A stretch of DNA of 64,000 nucleotides from Pelagadaptatus aseana (lineage in GTDB: Bacteria > Pseudomonadota > Gammaproteobacteria > Pseudomonadales > Cellvibrionaceae), in contig BAABNI010000013.1 in assembly GCA_040365065.1 (NCBI GenBank), positions 47,000 to 110,999 of the forward strand, read 5' to 3'. Position numbers and translations under genes: made by a program. The stretch's first letter is position 1. Every line of letters begins with the position of its first letter. The notes beneath the pieces are model-generated. The model saw only the letters and a list, made by a program, of their open reading frames with translations, did no database searches and had not been told where the DNA came from. This document shows positions 44,601 through 54,224 of this stretch, piece after piece.

Positions 44601-46247
44601 ATGGAGTACCGACTGCCCCTCGCGCAACAACAACACAACGTTGCCCAACACCCCGATAAAATCTGGCTGCACCAACCCGTAGACCGGGTATGGCACAGTT
44701 ACACCTGGGCCGAAGTCGATGATCAGGCCCGGCGCATTGCCAGCGGTCTGCTGGCTAATGGCCTGACCAAGGGCGACCGGGTTGCCATTATTGCCAAGAA
44801 CTCCATGGAGTGGTTCGTGACCGACCTGGCCATCATGATGGCGGGCATGATCAGCGTCCCCATCTATGCCACCGCCGGTATCGAAACCATTCAGCACGTC
44901 ATCAATCACAGCGGCTCCAAGGCAATCTTTGTCGGTAAGCTGGATGATCAGGGCCCCATCGAAGCGGCCATGCCGAAAGACATCCTCAGCATTGCCTTTC
45001 CCTACCCCACAGCCCAGTGCAAAGCCCAGTGGCATGACTGGCTGCAACAATACGAGCCCCTGCAGGAGCTGCACGAAGCTCAGCCCGATGACATCTTTAC
45101 TCTGGTCTATACCTCCGGCAGTACCGGCCTGCCCAAGGGCGTGGTGCTGACCCAGCGCAATGTCGCGGCCTCTGCCTACAACGCGGCTACCATTGTCGAC
45201 AGCGACGGCAAAGAGCGCGGCATGTCTTACCTGCCTCTGGCCCATATTACCGAGCGCTGCGTGGTGGAACTGCCGTCGTTTTATAATCCCGCGGACGTCT
45301 ACTTTGTTGAGTCACTCGACACCTTTATCGAGGACCTGCGTCATGCCCGTCCCACCAACTTCCTGTCAGTACCGCGACTCTGGACCAAATTCCAGTCTCA
45401 AATTCTGGCCAAGATGCCCAACAAAAAGCTCCAGCGTCTGCTGAAAATCCCCATTATTGGCAAACTGGTGGCGAAGAAAATCCGCACCCAACTGGGTCTG
45501 CAACACGCCACCCGGTTTGGCTCGGGTACCGCGCCCATCGCTCCGGATGTTCTGCGCTGGTTTCGCGGCATAGGCATCGACATCGGCGAGGGCTGGGGCA
45601 TGACCGAGACCTCGGGCCTGTCCTGTGGCAACATTCCCTACGACCCCGACCATCTGAGCACCATTGGCGTTACTCAGAAGTGCGTTGAGATGAAATTGTC
45701 TGACGCCGGTGAAATTCTTATTCGCGGTGATGCAGTGTTCAAGGAGTACTACAACAACCCCGAAGCCACCAGCGAATCCTTTGTCGAAGGCTGGTTCCGC
45801 ACCGGCGACAAGGCCAAGCAAAACGCCGATGGCTCCTGGCAGATTATTGGCCGGGTGAAAGAGCAGTTCAAAACCGGCAAGGGCAAGTACGTTGCGCCCG
45901 TGCCCATTGAGAGCAGCCTGGGCCGCAATACCGACATTGAGCAAGTCTGCGTGATGGGGGTTGGCCGCAAGCAACCCATTGCCATACTGGTGCTGGGTGA
46001 AGGCAACAGCAAAAGCCAGCAGGAAATCCGAGCAGAACTGGAAAAGACCCTGCAAGAGGTAAACAGCGAGCTGGAATCACACCAGACTCTGGATCATTTG
46101 ATTGTCTGCGACGAAGCCTGGGGTATCGATAACGGTTTGTTGACACCCACATTAAAACTCAAGCGCGACAAGCTGGAAGAGCGCTATGGCCATTTCCTCA
46201 CAGCACCATTGAAAGGCAAAGTGGTCTGGGAGAGCGAAGCGGCCTAA
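44601..46247 (+). CDS. Long-chain acyl-CoA synthetase (AMP-forming)
   Basis: This 548-residue adenylating enzyme has the P-loop TLVYTSGSTGLPKGVV, the A5-like GWGMTETSG and the C-terminal RTGDKAKQNADGSWQIIGRVKEQFKTGKGKYV with the catalytic Lys near KTGKGK. Sequence style is of the eukaryote-like long-chain acyl-CoA synthetases (FAA1/ACSL branch, with the GKYVAP linker). CGGAG lies 7 bases before the ATG. The substrate is probably a medium or long fatty acid; it may feed the beta-oxidation module at 10-15 kb. Confidence 0.9.
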   Translation: MEYRLPLAQQQHNVAQHPDKIWLHQPVDRVWHSYTWAEVDDQARRIASGLLANGLTKGDRVAIIAKNSMEWFVTDLAIMMAGMISVPIYATAGIETIQHVINHSGSKAIFVGKLDDQGPIEAAMPKDILSIAFPYPTAQCKAQWHDWLQQYEPLQELHEAQPDDIFTLVYTSGSTGLPKGVVLTQRNVAASAYNAATIVDSDGKERGMSYLPLAHITERCVVELPSFYNPADVYFVESLDTFIEDLRHARPTNFLSVPRLWTKFQSQILAKMPNKKLQRLLKIPIIGKLVAKKIRTQLGLQHATRFGSGTAPIAPDVLRWFRGIGIDIGEGWGMTETSGLSCGNIPYDPDHLSTIGVTQKCVEMKLSDAGEILIRGDAVFKEYYNNPEATSESFVEGWFRTGDKAKQNADGSWQIIGRVKEQFKTGKGKYVAPVPIESSLGRNTDIEQVCVMGVGRKQPIAILVLGEGNSKSQQEIRAELEKTLQEVNSELESHQTLDHLIVCDEAWGIDNGLLTPTLKLKRDKLEERYGHFLTAPLKGKVVWESEAA

Positions 46248-46271
46248 GCGGCGCGGCTCATCCACACAGCC

Positions 46272-46312
46272 AAAAAAAGGGCCAGTACAGACTCACTGTA
46301 CCGGCCCTTTTT
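46272..46312 (+). terminator. Bidirectional terminator between the acyl-CoA synthetase gene and galE
   Basis: AAAGGGCCAGTACAG and CTGTACCGGCCCTTT form a long stem with one mismatch and a 5-base loop, flanked by A and T runs. It serves the two convergent genes. Confidence 0.92.
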
Positions 46313-46326
46313 AATATCCCTGCAAG

Positions 46327-47343
46327 CTACTGATACCCTTCGGGATTATTGGATTGCCAACGCCAGGAATCCGCCATCATCCGCTCCAGCCCCAGCTCGG
46401 CCTTCCATCCCAGTTCCCGCTCAGCCAGCTCCGGGTTGGCAAAACACTCGGCAATATCTCCTGGTCGACGGGCCTCAATCCGATAGGGCACCGGCTTGCC
46501 ACTGACCTGCGAGAACGCGTTGACAATATCCAGCACACTGTACCCCTGACCGGTACCCAGATTGTAGGTGTAACAGCCGGCATCGGCCTGACGCAGCACA
46601 TCCAGAGCCTTGACGTGACCACGTGCCAGATCCAGCACATGAATGTAATCGCGAACCCCGGTACCGTCTTTGGTGGGGTAGTCATCCCCGAAGACACTCA
46701 ACTGCGGCAGGCGCCCCACCGCCACCTGAGCCACATAGGGCAGCAGGTTATTAGGGATACCTTGCGGGTCTTCGCCGATCAGGCCGCTTTCATGGGCACC
46801 CACCGGATTGAAATAGCGCAACAGGGTAACCCGCCAGTCGTTGTCTGCCACCTTGCACAGATCCCGCAGTATCTCTTCGACCATCAACTTGCTTTGGCCA
46901 TAGGGGTTGGTGGTTGAGGTGGCAAAACTCTCATCGATGGGCACACTCGCCGGATCACCATAGACCGTGGCCGACGAACTGAAAATCAGGCGCTTCACGC
47001 CATACTCGGCCATGACTTCGGCCAGCACAATCGTTCCGGAAACGTTGTTATGGTAATAGCGCAAAGGCTGTTCACAGGATTCGCCAACCGCCTTCAGACC
47101 GGCAAAGTGGAGAACCGCACCAAAGTCGTGCTGGTCAAACACCGACCTAAGCGCATTCCTGTCAGTTATATCGGCCTCTACACAGCTGACAGCCCTGCCG
47201 GAAATCTGTTGTAAACGCTCAAGCACCAGAGGCTTACTGTTGCAAAAATTATCAACAATAACAGGTTCATAACCGGCCGCCATAAGCTCCAGACACGTGT
47301 GACTGCCAATGTAGCCGGCGCCGCCAGTAACCAAAATTTTCAT
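46327..47343 (-). CDS. galE: UDP-glucose 4-epimerase
   Basis: From ATG 47343 the protein is 338 residues, the same as E. coli GalE. It starts MKILVTGGAGYIGSHTCLEL (NAD-binding), and has SSSATVYG and the catalytic Tyr-Lys in NPYGQSKLMVEEIL. It interconverts UDP-glucose and UDP-galactose for surface polysaccharides and galactose use. No other gal genes are adjacent. Confidence 0.95.
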   Translation of the reverse strand: MKILVTGGAGYIGSHTCLELMAAGYEPVIVDNFCNSKPLVLERLQQISGRAVSCVEADITDRNALRSVFDQHDFGAVLHFAGLKAVGESCEQPLRYYHNNVSGTIVLAEVMAEYGVKRLIFSSSATVYGDPASVPIDESFATSTTNPYGQSKLMVEEILRDLCKVADNDWRVTLLRYFNPVGAHESGLIGEDPQGIPNNLLPYVAQVAVGRLPQLSVFGDDYPTKDGTGVRDYIHVLDLARGHVKALDVLRQADAGCYTYNLGTGQGYSVLDIVNAFSQVSGKPVPYRIEARRPGDIAECFANPELAERELGWKAELGLERMMADSWRWQSNNPEGYQ

Positions 47344-47466
47344 AACCAAAGCCCTTAACAATTGCTTCTATTTTACACGAGAAGATAACCGACAACAGGT
47401 CATAAACAGCGCCCCGGTAAAAACATGGCCCGAACTTTGATTGATAAAATTTAATAGAGCAAAAAC

Positions 47467-47480
47467 GACAATTAATTGTC
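47467..47480 (+). promoter_or_regulatory. Perfect palindrome upstream of prkA
   Basis: GACAATTAATTGTC is a 14-bp perfect palindrome 111 bases before the prkA start. It partly overlaps a TTGTCA that might be a minus 35. Confidence 0.45.
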
Positions 47481-47499
47481 AGAGCATAAGATACAGCGT

Positions 47500-47506
47500 C
47501 TATGCT
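47500..47506 (+). promoter_or_regulatory. Sigma-S-like minus 10 element upstream of prkA
   Basis: CTATGCT differs at one position from the sigma-S preferred CTATACT, with the C at minus 13. A TTGTCA 19 bases upstream may serve as minus 35. The prkA (yeaG) operon is RpoS-dependent in E. coli, which supports this reading, but the match is short. Confidence 0.35.
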
Positions 47507-47590
47507 GAAAGAAACTAAAACCTTTTTATATACGTAAAAGCCGGAGAACAAAGCAACACATAAATATTATTTTCCAAGGGGAGACGTGCC

Positions 47591-49513
47591 ATGAGCATAT
47601 TCAATCATTATCGCGAGCGCTACGAGTCCACACAGGAAGAAGAACTCTCCATTCAGGAGTATCTGGAGCTGTGTAAATCCGATCCCGGTGTCTACGCCAC
47701 CGCAGCCGAGCGCATGCTGATGGCCATTGGCGAACCCGAGCTGATCGATACCTCCAAAGACCCCCGCCTGAGCCGCATTTTTTCCAACAAGGTCATCAAA
47801 CGCTACAGCGCCTTTGGCGATTTTTACGGCATGGAAGAATGCATCGAGCAAATCGTCTCCTTCTTTAAACATGCCGCACAGGGGCTCGAAGAAAAGAAAC
47901 AGATTCTCTATCTGCTGGGCCCGGTGGGCGGCGGCAAGTCCTCTCTGGCGGAAAAACTCAAGGCCCTGATGGAAAAAAGCCCCATCTACTGCATCAAAGG
48001 TTCTCCGGTCTTCGAATCCCCCCTTGGCCTGTTCGATCCGGAAGAAGACGGTCAGATACTGGAAGAAGACTACGGTATCGCCAGACGCTACATCAAAACC
48101 ATTATGTCGCCCTGGGCGGTCAAACGTCTGCATGAATTCAACGGCGATATCAGTCAATTCAAAGTGGTGAAGATGTACCCGTCCATTCTCGATCAGATTG
48201 CCATTTCCAAGACCGAACCGGGCGACGAAAACAATCAGGACATCTCCTCTCTGGTGGGCAAGGTCGATATTCGCAAGCTGGAAGACTTCCCCCAAAATGA
48301 TCCGGATGCCTACAGCTACTCCGGCGGTTTGTGTCGCGCCAATCAGGGTTTGATGGAATTTGTGGAAATGTTCAAAGCCCCCATCAAAGTGCTGCACCCG
48401 CTGTTAACCGCGACCCAGGAAGGCAACTACAACAGCACCGAAGGGCTGGGCGCCATCCCCTACGATGGCATCGTCTTGGCCCACTCCAATGAATCGGAGT
48501 GGCAAACCTTCAAGAACAACAAAAACAACGAGGCTTTTATCGATCGGGTGTACATCGTCAAAGTGCCCTATTGCCTGAGGGTCTCCGAAGAAATTGCCAT
48601 CTATCAGAAGCTGCTGGAAAACAGTTCACTGTGCCAGGCCCCCTGCGCGCCCGACACACTGAAAATGCTGGCCCAGTTCTCTACCCTGTCGCGGCTGGTG
48701 GAACCGGAAAATTCCAATATGTATTCCAAGATGCGGGTCTACGATGGTGAAAACCTCAAGGACACCGATCCCAAAGCCAAATCCATTCAGGAATACAAGG
48801 ACTCCGCCGGAGTCAACGAGGGCATGAGCGGGCTGTCGACCCGCTTTGCCTTCAAGATTCTGTCGAAAGTCTTTAACTTCGATCCCACCGAGGTGGCCGC
48901 CAATCCCGTGCACCTGCTCTATGTACTGGAACAGCAAATCGAGCAGGAGCAATTTCAGCCGGAACTGCGCGAGCGCTATCTCGGCACCATCAAGGAATAT
49001 CTGGCGCCACGCTATGTGGAATTTATCGGCAAGGAAATTCAGACGGCTTACCTCGAATCCTACGCCGAATACGGCCAGAATATTTTTGATCGCTACGTCA
49101 CCTACGCCGACTTCTGGATTCAGGATCAGGAATTCCGCGATCCGGAAACCGGCGAAATCCTCGATCGCCCGGCCCTGAATGAAGAGCTGGAAAAAATCGA
49201 GAAGCCGGCGGGCATCAGCAACCCAAAAGACTTCCGCAATGAAGTGGTCAACTTTGTACTGCGCGCCCGCGCCAATAATCAGGGCAACAACCCGATCTGG
49301 AGCAGCTACGAAAAACTGCGCACCGTGATTGAGAAGAAAATGTTTTCCAACACCGAAGATTTGTTGCCGGTGATTTCGTTTAACGCCAAAGCCTCTGCTG
49401 ATGACCAGAAAAAGCATCAGGATTTTGTCGCTCGCATGGTGGATCGCGGCTACACCGACAAGCAGGTTCGGCTGTTGTCTGAATGGTACTTGCGCGTCAG
49501 AAAATCGCAGTAA
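47591..49513 (+). CDS. prkA: PrkA serine protein kinase (YeaG)
   Basis: The 640-residue protein is a full-length PrkA/YeaG: the AAA N-domain has LLGPVGGGKSSLAEKL (Walker A) with FDPEEDG and later SATQEG-like LLTATQEGNYNSTE, and the C-terminal domain the family end LLSEWYLRVRKSQ. PrkA is a stress-related AAA-ATPase and reported kinase (protease activity has also been proposed for Bacillus PrkA). GGGGAG lies 9 bases before the ATG. It is the first gene of a conserved three-gene operon with yeaH and spoVR. Confidence 0.95.
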   Translation: MSIFNHYRERYESTQEEELSIQEYLELCKSDPGVYATAAERMLMAIGEPELIDTSKDPRLSRIFSNKVIKRYSAFGDFYGMEECIEQIVSFFKHAAQGLEEKKQILYLLGPVGGGKSSLAEKLKALMEKSPIYCIKGSPVFESPLGLFDPEEDGQILEEDYGIARRYIKTIMSPWAVKRLHEFNGDISQFKVVKMYPSILDQIAISKTEPGDENNQDISSLVGKVDIRKLEDFPQNDPDAYSYSGGLCRANQGLMEFVEMFKAPIKVLHPLLTATQEGNYNSTEGLGAIPYDGIVLAHSNESEWQTFKNNKNNEAFIDRVYIVKVPYCLRVSEEIAIYQKLLENSSLCQAPCAPDTLKMLAQFSTLSRLVEPENSNMYSKMRVYDGENLKDTDPKAKSIQEYKDSAGVNEGMSGLSTRFAFKILSKVFNFDPTEVAANPVHLLYVLEQQIEQEQFQPELRERYLGTIKEYLAPRYVEFIGKEIQTAYLESYAEYGQNIFDRYVTYADFWIQDQEFRDPETGEILDRPALNEELEKIEKPAGISNPKDFRNEVVNFVLRARANNQGNNPIWSSYEKLRTVIEKKMFSNTEDLLPVISFNAKASADDQKKHQDFVARMVDRGYTDKQVRLLSEWYLRVRKSQ

Positions 49514-49542
49514 AAGCCTGACACCCACAACGAGGGAAGAGC

Positions 49543-50829
49543 ATGGCTTATATTATTGACAGACGCCTGAACAGCAAAAACAAAAGCGCGGTTAACCGCC
49601 AGCGCTTTTTGCGGCGCTATCGCAAGCACATCAAAAAAGCGGTGTCCGATGCCGTCAACAAACGCTCCATTACCGACATGGAGCGCGGCGAAAAAATCAG
49701 CATCCCCAACAAGGACATCAGTGAGCCCACCTTTCATCACGGCAAAGGCGGTCTCAGCGAACGCGTACTGCCGGGCAATCACGACTTTGTCAGCGGCGAC
49801 AATATTCCCAGGCCTCAGGGCGGTGGTGGTAGCGGCGGTTCCGGCAATGGCGCCAGCGACTCCGGCGAAGGTATGGATGAGTTTGTGTTCCAGATAACCC
49901 AAGATGAATTTCTGGATTTTATGTTTGACGATCTGGAGCTCCCCAATCTGGTCAAGCGACAACTGGCGGGCAACGAAGAATTCAAAATGCGCCGGGCAGG
50001 CTTCAGTGAAGAAGGCTCGCCCGGACGCGTCAATATTGTTCGCACCCTGCGCTCGGCCAACGCCCGGCGTATGGCTCTGACCGGAGGCAAACGCAAACGG
50101 GTAAAACTTCTGGAACAACAACTCGAGCAACAACTGGGGCTGGACAAAGCACTGCAAAATCAGGACAAAATCCACGCATTGAGAGAAGAGATTGAGCAAT
50201 TGCAGGCGCGCATCAAACGCGTTCCCTGGCTCGATGATTTTGACTTGAAGTACAACCTCCATGTCAAACAGCCCATACCCCGATCCAAAGCCGTGATGTT
50301 TTGTCTGATGGATGTGTCCGGTTCCATGACTCAGGCCACCAAAGATATGGCCAAGCGCTTTTTTATTTTGCTGTATCTTTTTTTGCAACGGAATTACGAG
50401 CACACCGAAGTGGTGTTTATCCGTCATCACACCAGCGCCAAGGAAGTGGATGAGGAAGAATTTTTCTACTCCCGCGAAACCGGCGGCACCATTGTCTCCA
50501 GCGCTTTGCGCCTGCTCGATGAAATTCTGGAAAAGCGCTATCCCGTTGGCGAATGGAATATCTATTGCGCTCAGGCCTCTGATGGCGACAACTGGAATGA
50601 CGATTCATCGTCCTGCTCAAGACTGCTGATGGAAAACCTGTTACCCAAAATGCAGTACTACTCCTATATCGAAATCACCCCCAGAGATCATCAGGCCCTC
50701 TGGCAGGAGTATGAACAGGTTCAGGCCAATTTTCCCGAGGCTTTTGCCATGCAACAAATCGTCGAACCCGGTGATATCTATCCGGTATTTCGTCAACTGT
50801 TTCAGAAAAAAGGTCCACAGAACTCATGA
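49543..50829 (+). CDS. yeaH: YeaH/YhbH-family DUF444 protein with VWA domain
   Basis: The 428-residue protein has the DUF444 N-terminus (DRRLNSKNKSAVNRQRFLRRY) and a von Willebrand A domain with MIDAS start MDVSGSMTQA. A Gly/Ser-rich stretch (GGGGSGGSGNGASDSGEG) sits at residues about 88-108. YeaH partners the PrkA kinase in stress response. It lies 29 bases after prkA, and its stop overlaps the spoVR start. Confidence 0.95.
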   Translation: MAYIIDRRLNSKNKSAVNRQRFLRRYRKHIKKAVSDAVNKRSITDMERGEKISIPNKDISEPTFHHGKGGLSERVLPGNHDFVSGDNIPRPQGGGGSGGSGNGASDSGEGMDEFVFQITQDEFLDFMFDDLELPNLVKRQLAGNEEFKMRRAGFSEEGSPGRVNIVRTLRSANARRMALTGGKRKRVKLLEQQLEQQLGLDKALQNQDKIHALREEIEQLQARIKRVPWLDDFDLKYNLHVKQPIPRSKAVMFCLMDVSGSMTQATKDMAKRFFILLYLFLQRNYEHTEVVFIRHHTSAKEVDEEEFFYSRETGGTIVSSALRLLDEILEKRYPVGEWNIYCAQASDGDNWNDDSSSCSRLLMENLLPKMQYYSYIEITPRDHQALWQEYEQVQANFPEAFAMQQIVEPGDIYPVFRQLFQKKGPQNS

Positions 50830-52412
50830 CCGACTGCGATACCAATGTCGACAACAATACCGACAACAATCTCGGCAACGACAGCCGACTGATTGCCGAC
50901 ACCAATGAGTGGTCGTTTGAGCTGATCGCCGACTACGATAAAGCCATTGCCGAGGTTGCCGCCGAGTACCAACTCGACACCTACCCCAATCAGATTGAAG
51001 TCATCAGTTCAGAACAGATGATGGACGCCTACGCCGCCGTCGGCATGCCGCTGGGTTATCATCACTGGTCTTACGGCAAGCAATTTCTCAATATCGAGCA
51101 ATCCTATTCCCGCGGACAAATGGGCTTGGCCTACGAGATTGTGATCAACTCCAACCCCTGCATCGCCTATCTGATGGAAGAGAACACTCTGACCATGCAG
51201 GCACTGGTGATTGCCCACGCCTGTTACGGCCACAATTCTTTTTTCAAAGGCAACTACCTGTTTCGCGCTTGGACCGATGCCGATTCCATCATCGACTATC
51301 TGGTGTTTGCCAAAAATTATATTGCCCAGTGTGAATCCCGCTATGGTATTGACGAAGTGGAAGCAATTCTCGACTCCTGTCACGCGCTGATGAACTACGG
51401 CGTGGATCGCTATAAGCGCCCCTACCCCATATCCGCCGAAGAGGAAAAGCAACGCCAAGAAGAGCGGGAAACAATCCGCCAGCAACAGATCAACGATTTG
51501 TGGCGAACCATCCCCCAGAATCAGGACAAGGCCAGCGAAGAAAAGGTCGCCACCTTCCCCGTCGAACCGGAGGAAAACATCCTCTACTTTATTGAGAAAA
51601 ATGCGCCGTTGCTGGAGCCCTGGCAAAGGGAAGTGATTCGCATTGTGCGCAAGATCGCCCAGTACTTTTATCCCCAGCGGCAAACCCAGGTAATGAATGA
51701 AGGCTGGGCCACCTTCTGGCACTACACCATTTTGCAAACCCTGTTTGATCGCGGTCAGGTGGGCGAAGGCTTTATGCTGGAGTTTCTGCAGTCACACACC
51801 AGCGTGGTGTACCAGCCGCCCTATGACAGCCCCTACTTCAGCGGCATCAATCCCTACACTCTGGGGTTCAGTATGATGTGTGATATACGTCGCATCTGCG
51901 AAGAACCCACAGATGAAGACAAGCACTGGTTTCCCGACATCGCCGGCAGCGACTGGCTGGAAACACTGCACTTTGCCATGCGTAACTTCAAAGACGAGAG
52001 CTTTATCCTGCAGTACCTGTCACCCAAGGTGATGCGGGATCTGAAGCTGTTTCAGATTGTCGACGACGACCGCAAGAGCACCATCCGCGTTAACGCTATC
52101 CACGACGAAAGCGGTTATCAGAAAGTTCGCGAGGCACTCGCCGGGCAATATAACCTGAGCAATAGGGAGCCGGATATTCAGGTGGTGAGTGTTGACGTGC
52201 GCGGTGATCGCTCCCTGACACTGCACCACACCCAGCGCAACCGCAACCCACTGGGGGATTCCACCGATGAAGTGCTCAAGCACCTGCATCGCCTGTGGGG
52301 CTTTGATATTCACCTGCACTCAGTCAACGACGGCGAAGTGACCGCCAGCTATCACTGTCCACCACTCAAAGCCGATATAACACTCGAAGAGCAGACAACT
52401 ACCTCATTCTGA
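50826..52412 (+). CDS. spoVR: SpoVR-family protein (YcgB)
   Basis: The 528-residue protein matches the SpoVR family through CYGHNSFFKGNYLF, NEGWATFWHY and PYTLGFSMMCDIRR, histidines and acidic residues that could bind metal. Members are found with PrkA and YeaH in stationary-phase or sporulation operons. ATGA overlap with yeaH indicates translational coupling. Molecular function is not known. Confidence 0.95.
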   Translation: MTDCDTNVDNNTDNNLGNDSRLIADTNEWSFELIADYDKAIAEVAAEYQLDTYPNQIEVISSEQMMDAYAAVGMPLGYHHWSYGKQFLNIEQSYSRGQMGLAYEIVINSNPCIAYLMEENTLTMQALVIAHACYGHNSFFKGNYLFRAWTDADSIIDYLVFAKNYIAQCESRYGIDEVEAILDSCHALMNYGVDRYKRPYPISAEEEKQRQEERETIRQQQINDLWRTIPQNQDKASEEKVATFPVEPEENILYFIEKNAPLLEPWQREVIRIVRKIAQYFYPQRQTQVMNEGWATFWHYTILQTLFDRGQVGEGFMLEFLQSHTSVVYQPPYDSPYFSGINPYTLGFSMMCDIRRICEEPTDEDKHWFPDIAGSDWLETLHFAMRNFKDESFILQYLSPKVMRDLKLFQIVDDDRKSTIRVNAIHDESGYQKVREALAGQYNLSNREPDIQVVSVDVRGDRSLTLHHTQRNRNPLGDSTDEVLKHLHRLWGFDIHLHSVNDGEVTASYHCPPLKADITLEEQTTTSF

Positions 52413-52432
52413 CAATATTGGCCAAGAAACGG

Positions 52433-53401
52433 CTAGCGGCCGGATATTTTATCGATCGTCTTTAGCGTGGTGTGCAGAACGGTATTTTTGAGTTTGGCCA
52501 CAGCCGGTTTCGCGACTTTTTGCAATGGATTGAGTTTCGCCGGCGTCCAATACACCTTGTCACCCACGCTGATATCACCCGCTTTAATTACCGAGGCATT
52601 GATACCCAAGTTGCGGCCCGAGTGTTTATCCAGCGAGCGAACCACCTTGCTGTCTTTTTCCAACCCCGCCTGGGGTTGTGATGGCATGGAGCAACGCACC
52701 GTGGGCGATTCGCATTTGATCACTGCCTCACCAATCTGCAAGGTGCCATCCACCCAGCGAAATTCATCAAATTCCACCTCCTTGTTGTGGCTTTCGATAA
52801 AAATATTAGGCCGGAACCGCTCGACACAAAAATCACCTCTGGGCTCAATTTGTTTCATGGTATCAAGGGAATTATCCGTCAGTATGTGCAACGGATAGCA
52901 ATCGTAATAGCGCCCCAGTGGCGTTACAAACAGGGACAACTCCGACAGTAATTTCCATGAAAAAGACGACAGATCCGGCAACTCTTTCGACGCAAACTGT
53001 CGCTTCATGGCCTTGGCCCCATTGATACCGGAGAGGCGATAGTGACGCCAGTTGCGCTTGGGCTGCAGCGGCCACAGAGACAGGTTCTTGCCTGTCACCT
53101 CGGAAATCTTCTGATTAACCTGCGGATCATTGGAGCTGACCTCACTGCCATCGGGCAGCGTAATCATGACGTTTGGGATGTCCTCGCCATTTGGCACCTC
53201 CAGATAGCGGGAGCGACATCGCAATAACTTGGGCGTGTTTCTGACAATGGTCAGTTCATTGGCATCCTCATCGCGCAGAATCCAGCCACGATCTGCCTGC
53301 ATGCCATAAGACGCAATATGAGCCTGATCCAGAGTTTCCCCCACCATGGACTTTACAGGGTAGCGCCACAGTTGTTTGATGCATCCAACAAGCTCTGCCA
53401 T
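52433..53401 (-). CDS. MOSC-domain protein (YcbX-like)
   Basis: The 322-residue protein has an N-terminal MOSC_N beta-barrel (LWRYPVKSMVGETLDQA) and a C-terminal MOSC domain with FRPNIFIESHNKEVEFDEFRWVDG-type segments and the conserved cysteine in SPTVRCSMPS that would coordinate molybdenum. Family members (YcbX, mARC) carry molybdenum cofactor and reduce N-hydroxylated compounds. A helical tail follows SVGDKVYW. No ferredoxin domain is fused. It is convergent with spoVR. Confidence 0.85.
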   Translation of the reverse strand: MAELVGCIKQLWRYPVKSMVGETLDQAHIASYGMQADRGWILRDEDANELTIVRNTPKLLRCRSRYLEVPNGEDIPNVMITLPDGSEVSSNDPQVNQKISEVTGKNLSLWPLQPKRNWRHYRLSGINGAKAMKRQFASKELPDLSSFSWKLLSELSLFVTPLGRYYDCYPLHILTDNSLDTMKQIEPRGDFCVERFRPNIFIESHNKEVEFDEFRWVDGTLQIGEAVIKCESPTVRCSMPSQPQAGLEKDSKVVRSLDKHSGRNLGINASVIKAGDISVGDKVYWTPAKLNPLQKVAKPAVAKLKNTVLHTTLKTIDKISGR

Positions 53402-53577
53402 AAAAACCCCCTCTGATAACGATTAAAAAGCGATAACAATTAAAAAACGATAGCGCACCAATATCAGGGCATGATGAACAGATTGCAAGCAACAAGATTT
53501 CAAACAAACGAAGCAACCGCAATCCAGAAGAGCTCAAGTTCGAGGCATCAGAGCCTTACCCCCTGTAAGCGGGGTAA

Positions 53578-54072
53578 TTACACAGCTTCAACAATATCCT
53601 CGAAGCGGTTCTCTTCTATATTTTTCACCGAGTTGGCCGCATCAAATAAACGGCCATTCATGGCAATGTAGATGCCGGGCGGCAAAACCTGCACGGCCAT
53701 CAAGGCACCGCCCAGATTGAACACCGCATCGCTGTCTCGATACTGGGCCGGAAACATGGAGCCGGTCAGCACCACGGTTTTATTGACCACCGATTCCAGA
53801 GACTCCGCCGTCTGAATCATGGTATCGGTACCATGGGTGATAATGATTTTGTCTTCCTGACTAGTGCTCACGGTGTCGCGAATCGCTTCTCGATCTAATG
53901 CGGTCATTTCCAGGCTGTCCTTCTGCATCAGCGGGCACACACTGTAATCAACCACCACATTGGCTCGCTGCAGCACACCATCCACCTGGGGTTCGCCAAC
54001 CTGATAAGTACTTTTCTGATCAAAATAGGTCTTATCAATGGTGCCGCCGGTAGTAATTACTTTGATCTTCAT
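53578..54072 (-). CDS. Short asparaginase-domain protein
   Basis: The 164-residue protein carries both threonine motifs of L-asparaginases, TTGGTIDKTY near the start and THGTDTM (residues about 90-96) with VLTGSMFP. It lacks the whole C-terminal domain of classical asparaginases of about 330 residues. Length is constant with a known class of stand-alone short forms in gammaproteobacteria rather than a fresh truncation, because its own stop is followed by a normal intergenic gap. Whether it is an asparaginase is unknown. Confidence 0.8.
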   Translation of the reverse strand: MKIKVITTGGTIDKTYFDQKSTYQVGEPQVDGVLQRANVVVDYSVCPLMQKDSLEMTALDREAIRDTVSTSQEDKIIITHGTDTMIQTAESLESVVNKTVVLTGSMFPAQYRDSDAVFNLGGALMAVQVLPPGIYIAMNGRLFDAANSVKNIEENRFEDIVEAV

Positions 54073-54224
54073 AACTCACACTCTTCACAGACTATTTGCT
54101 GTATTCACTATAAAAAGTGTTGCCCTCCGGGTATGTGTGAATCAACCTGCCACAAGTGTGTACTCTGTTTTCAGCCTCAATTCGCGGTATGATTCCAACA
54201 TCACCAAACCGTTTTGCCATTACC

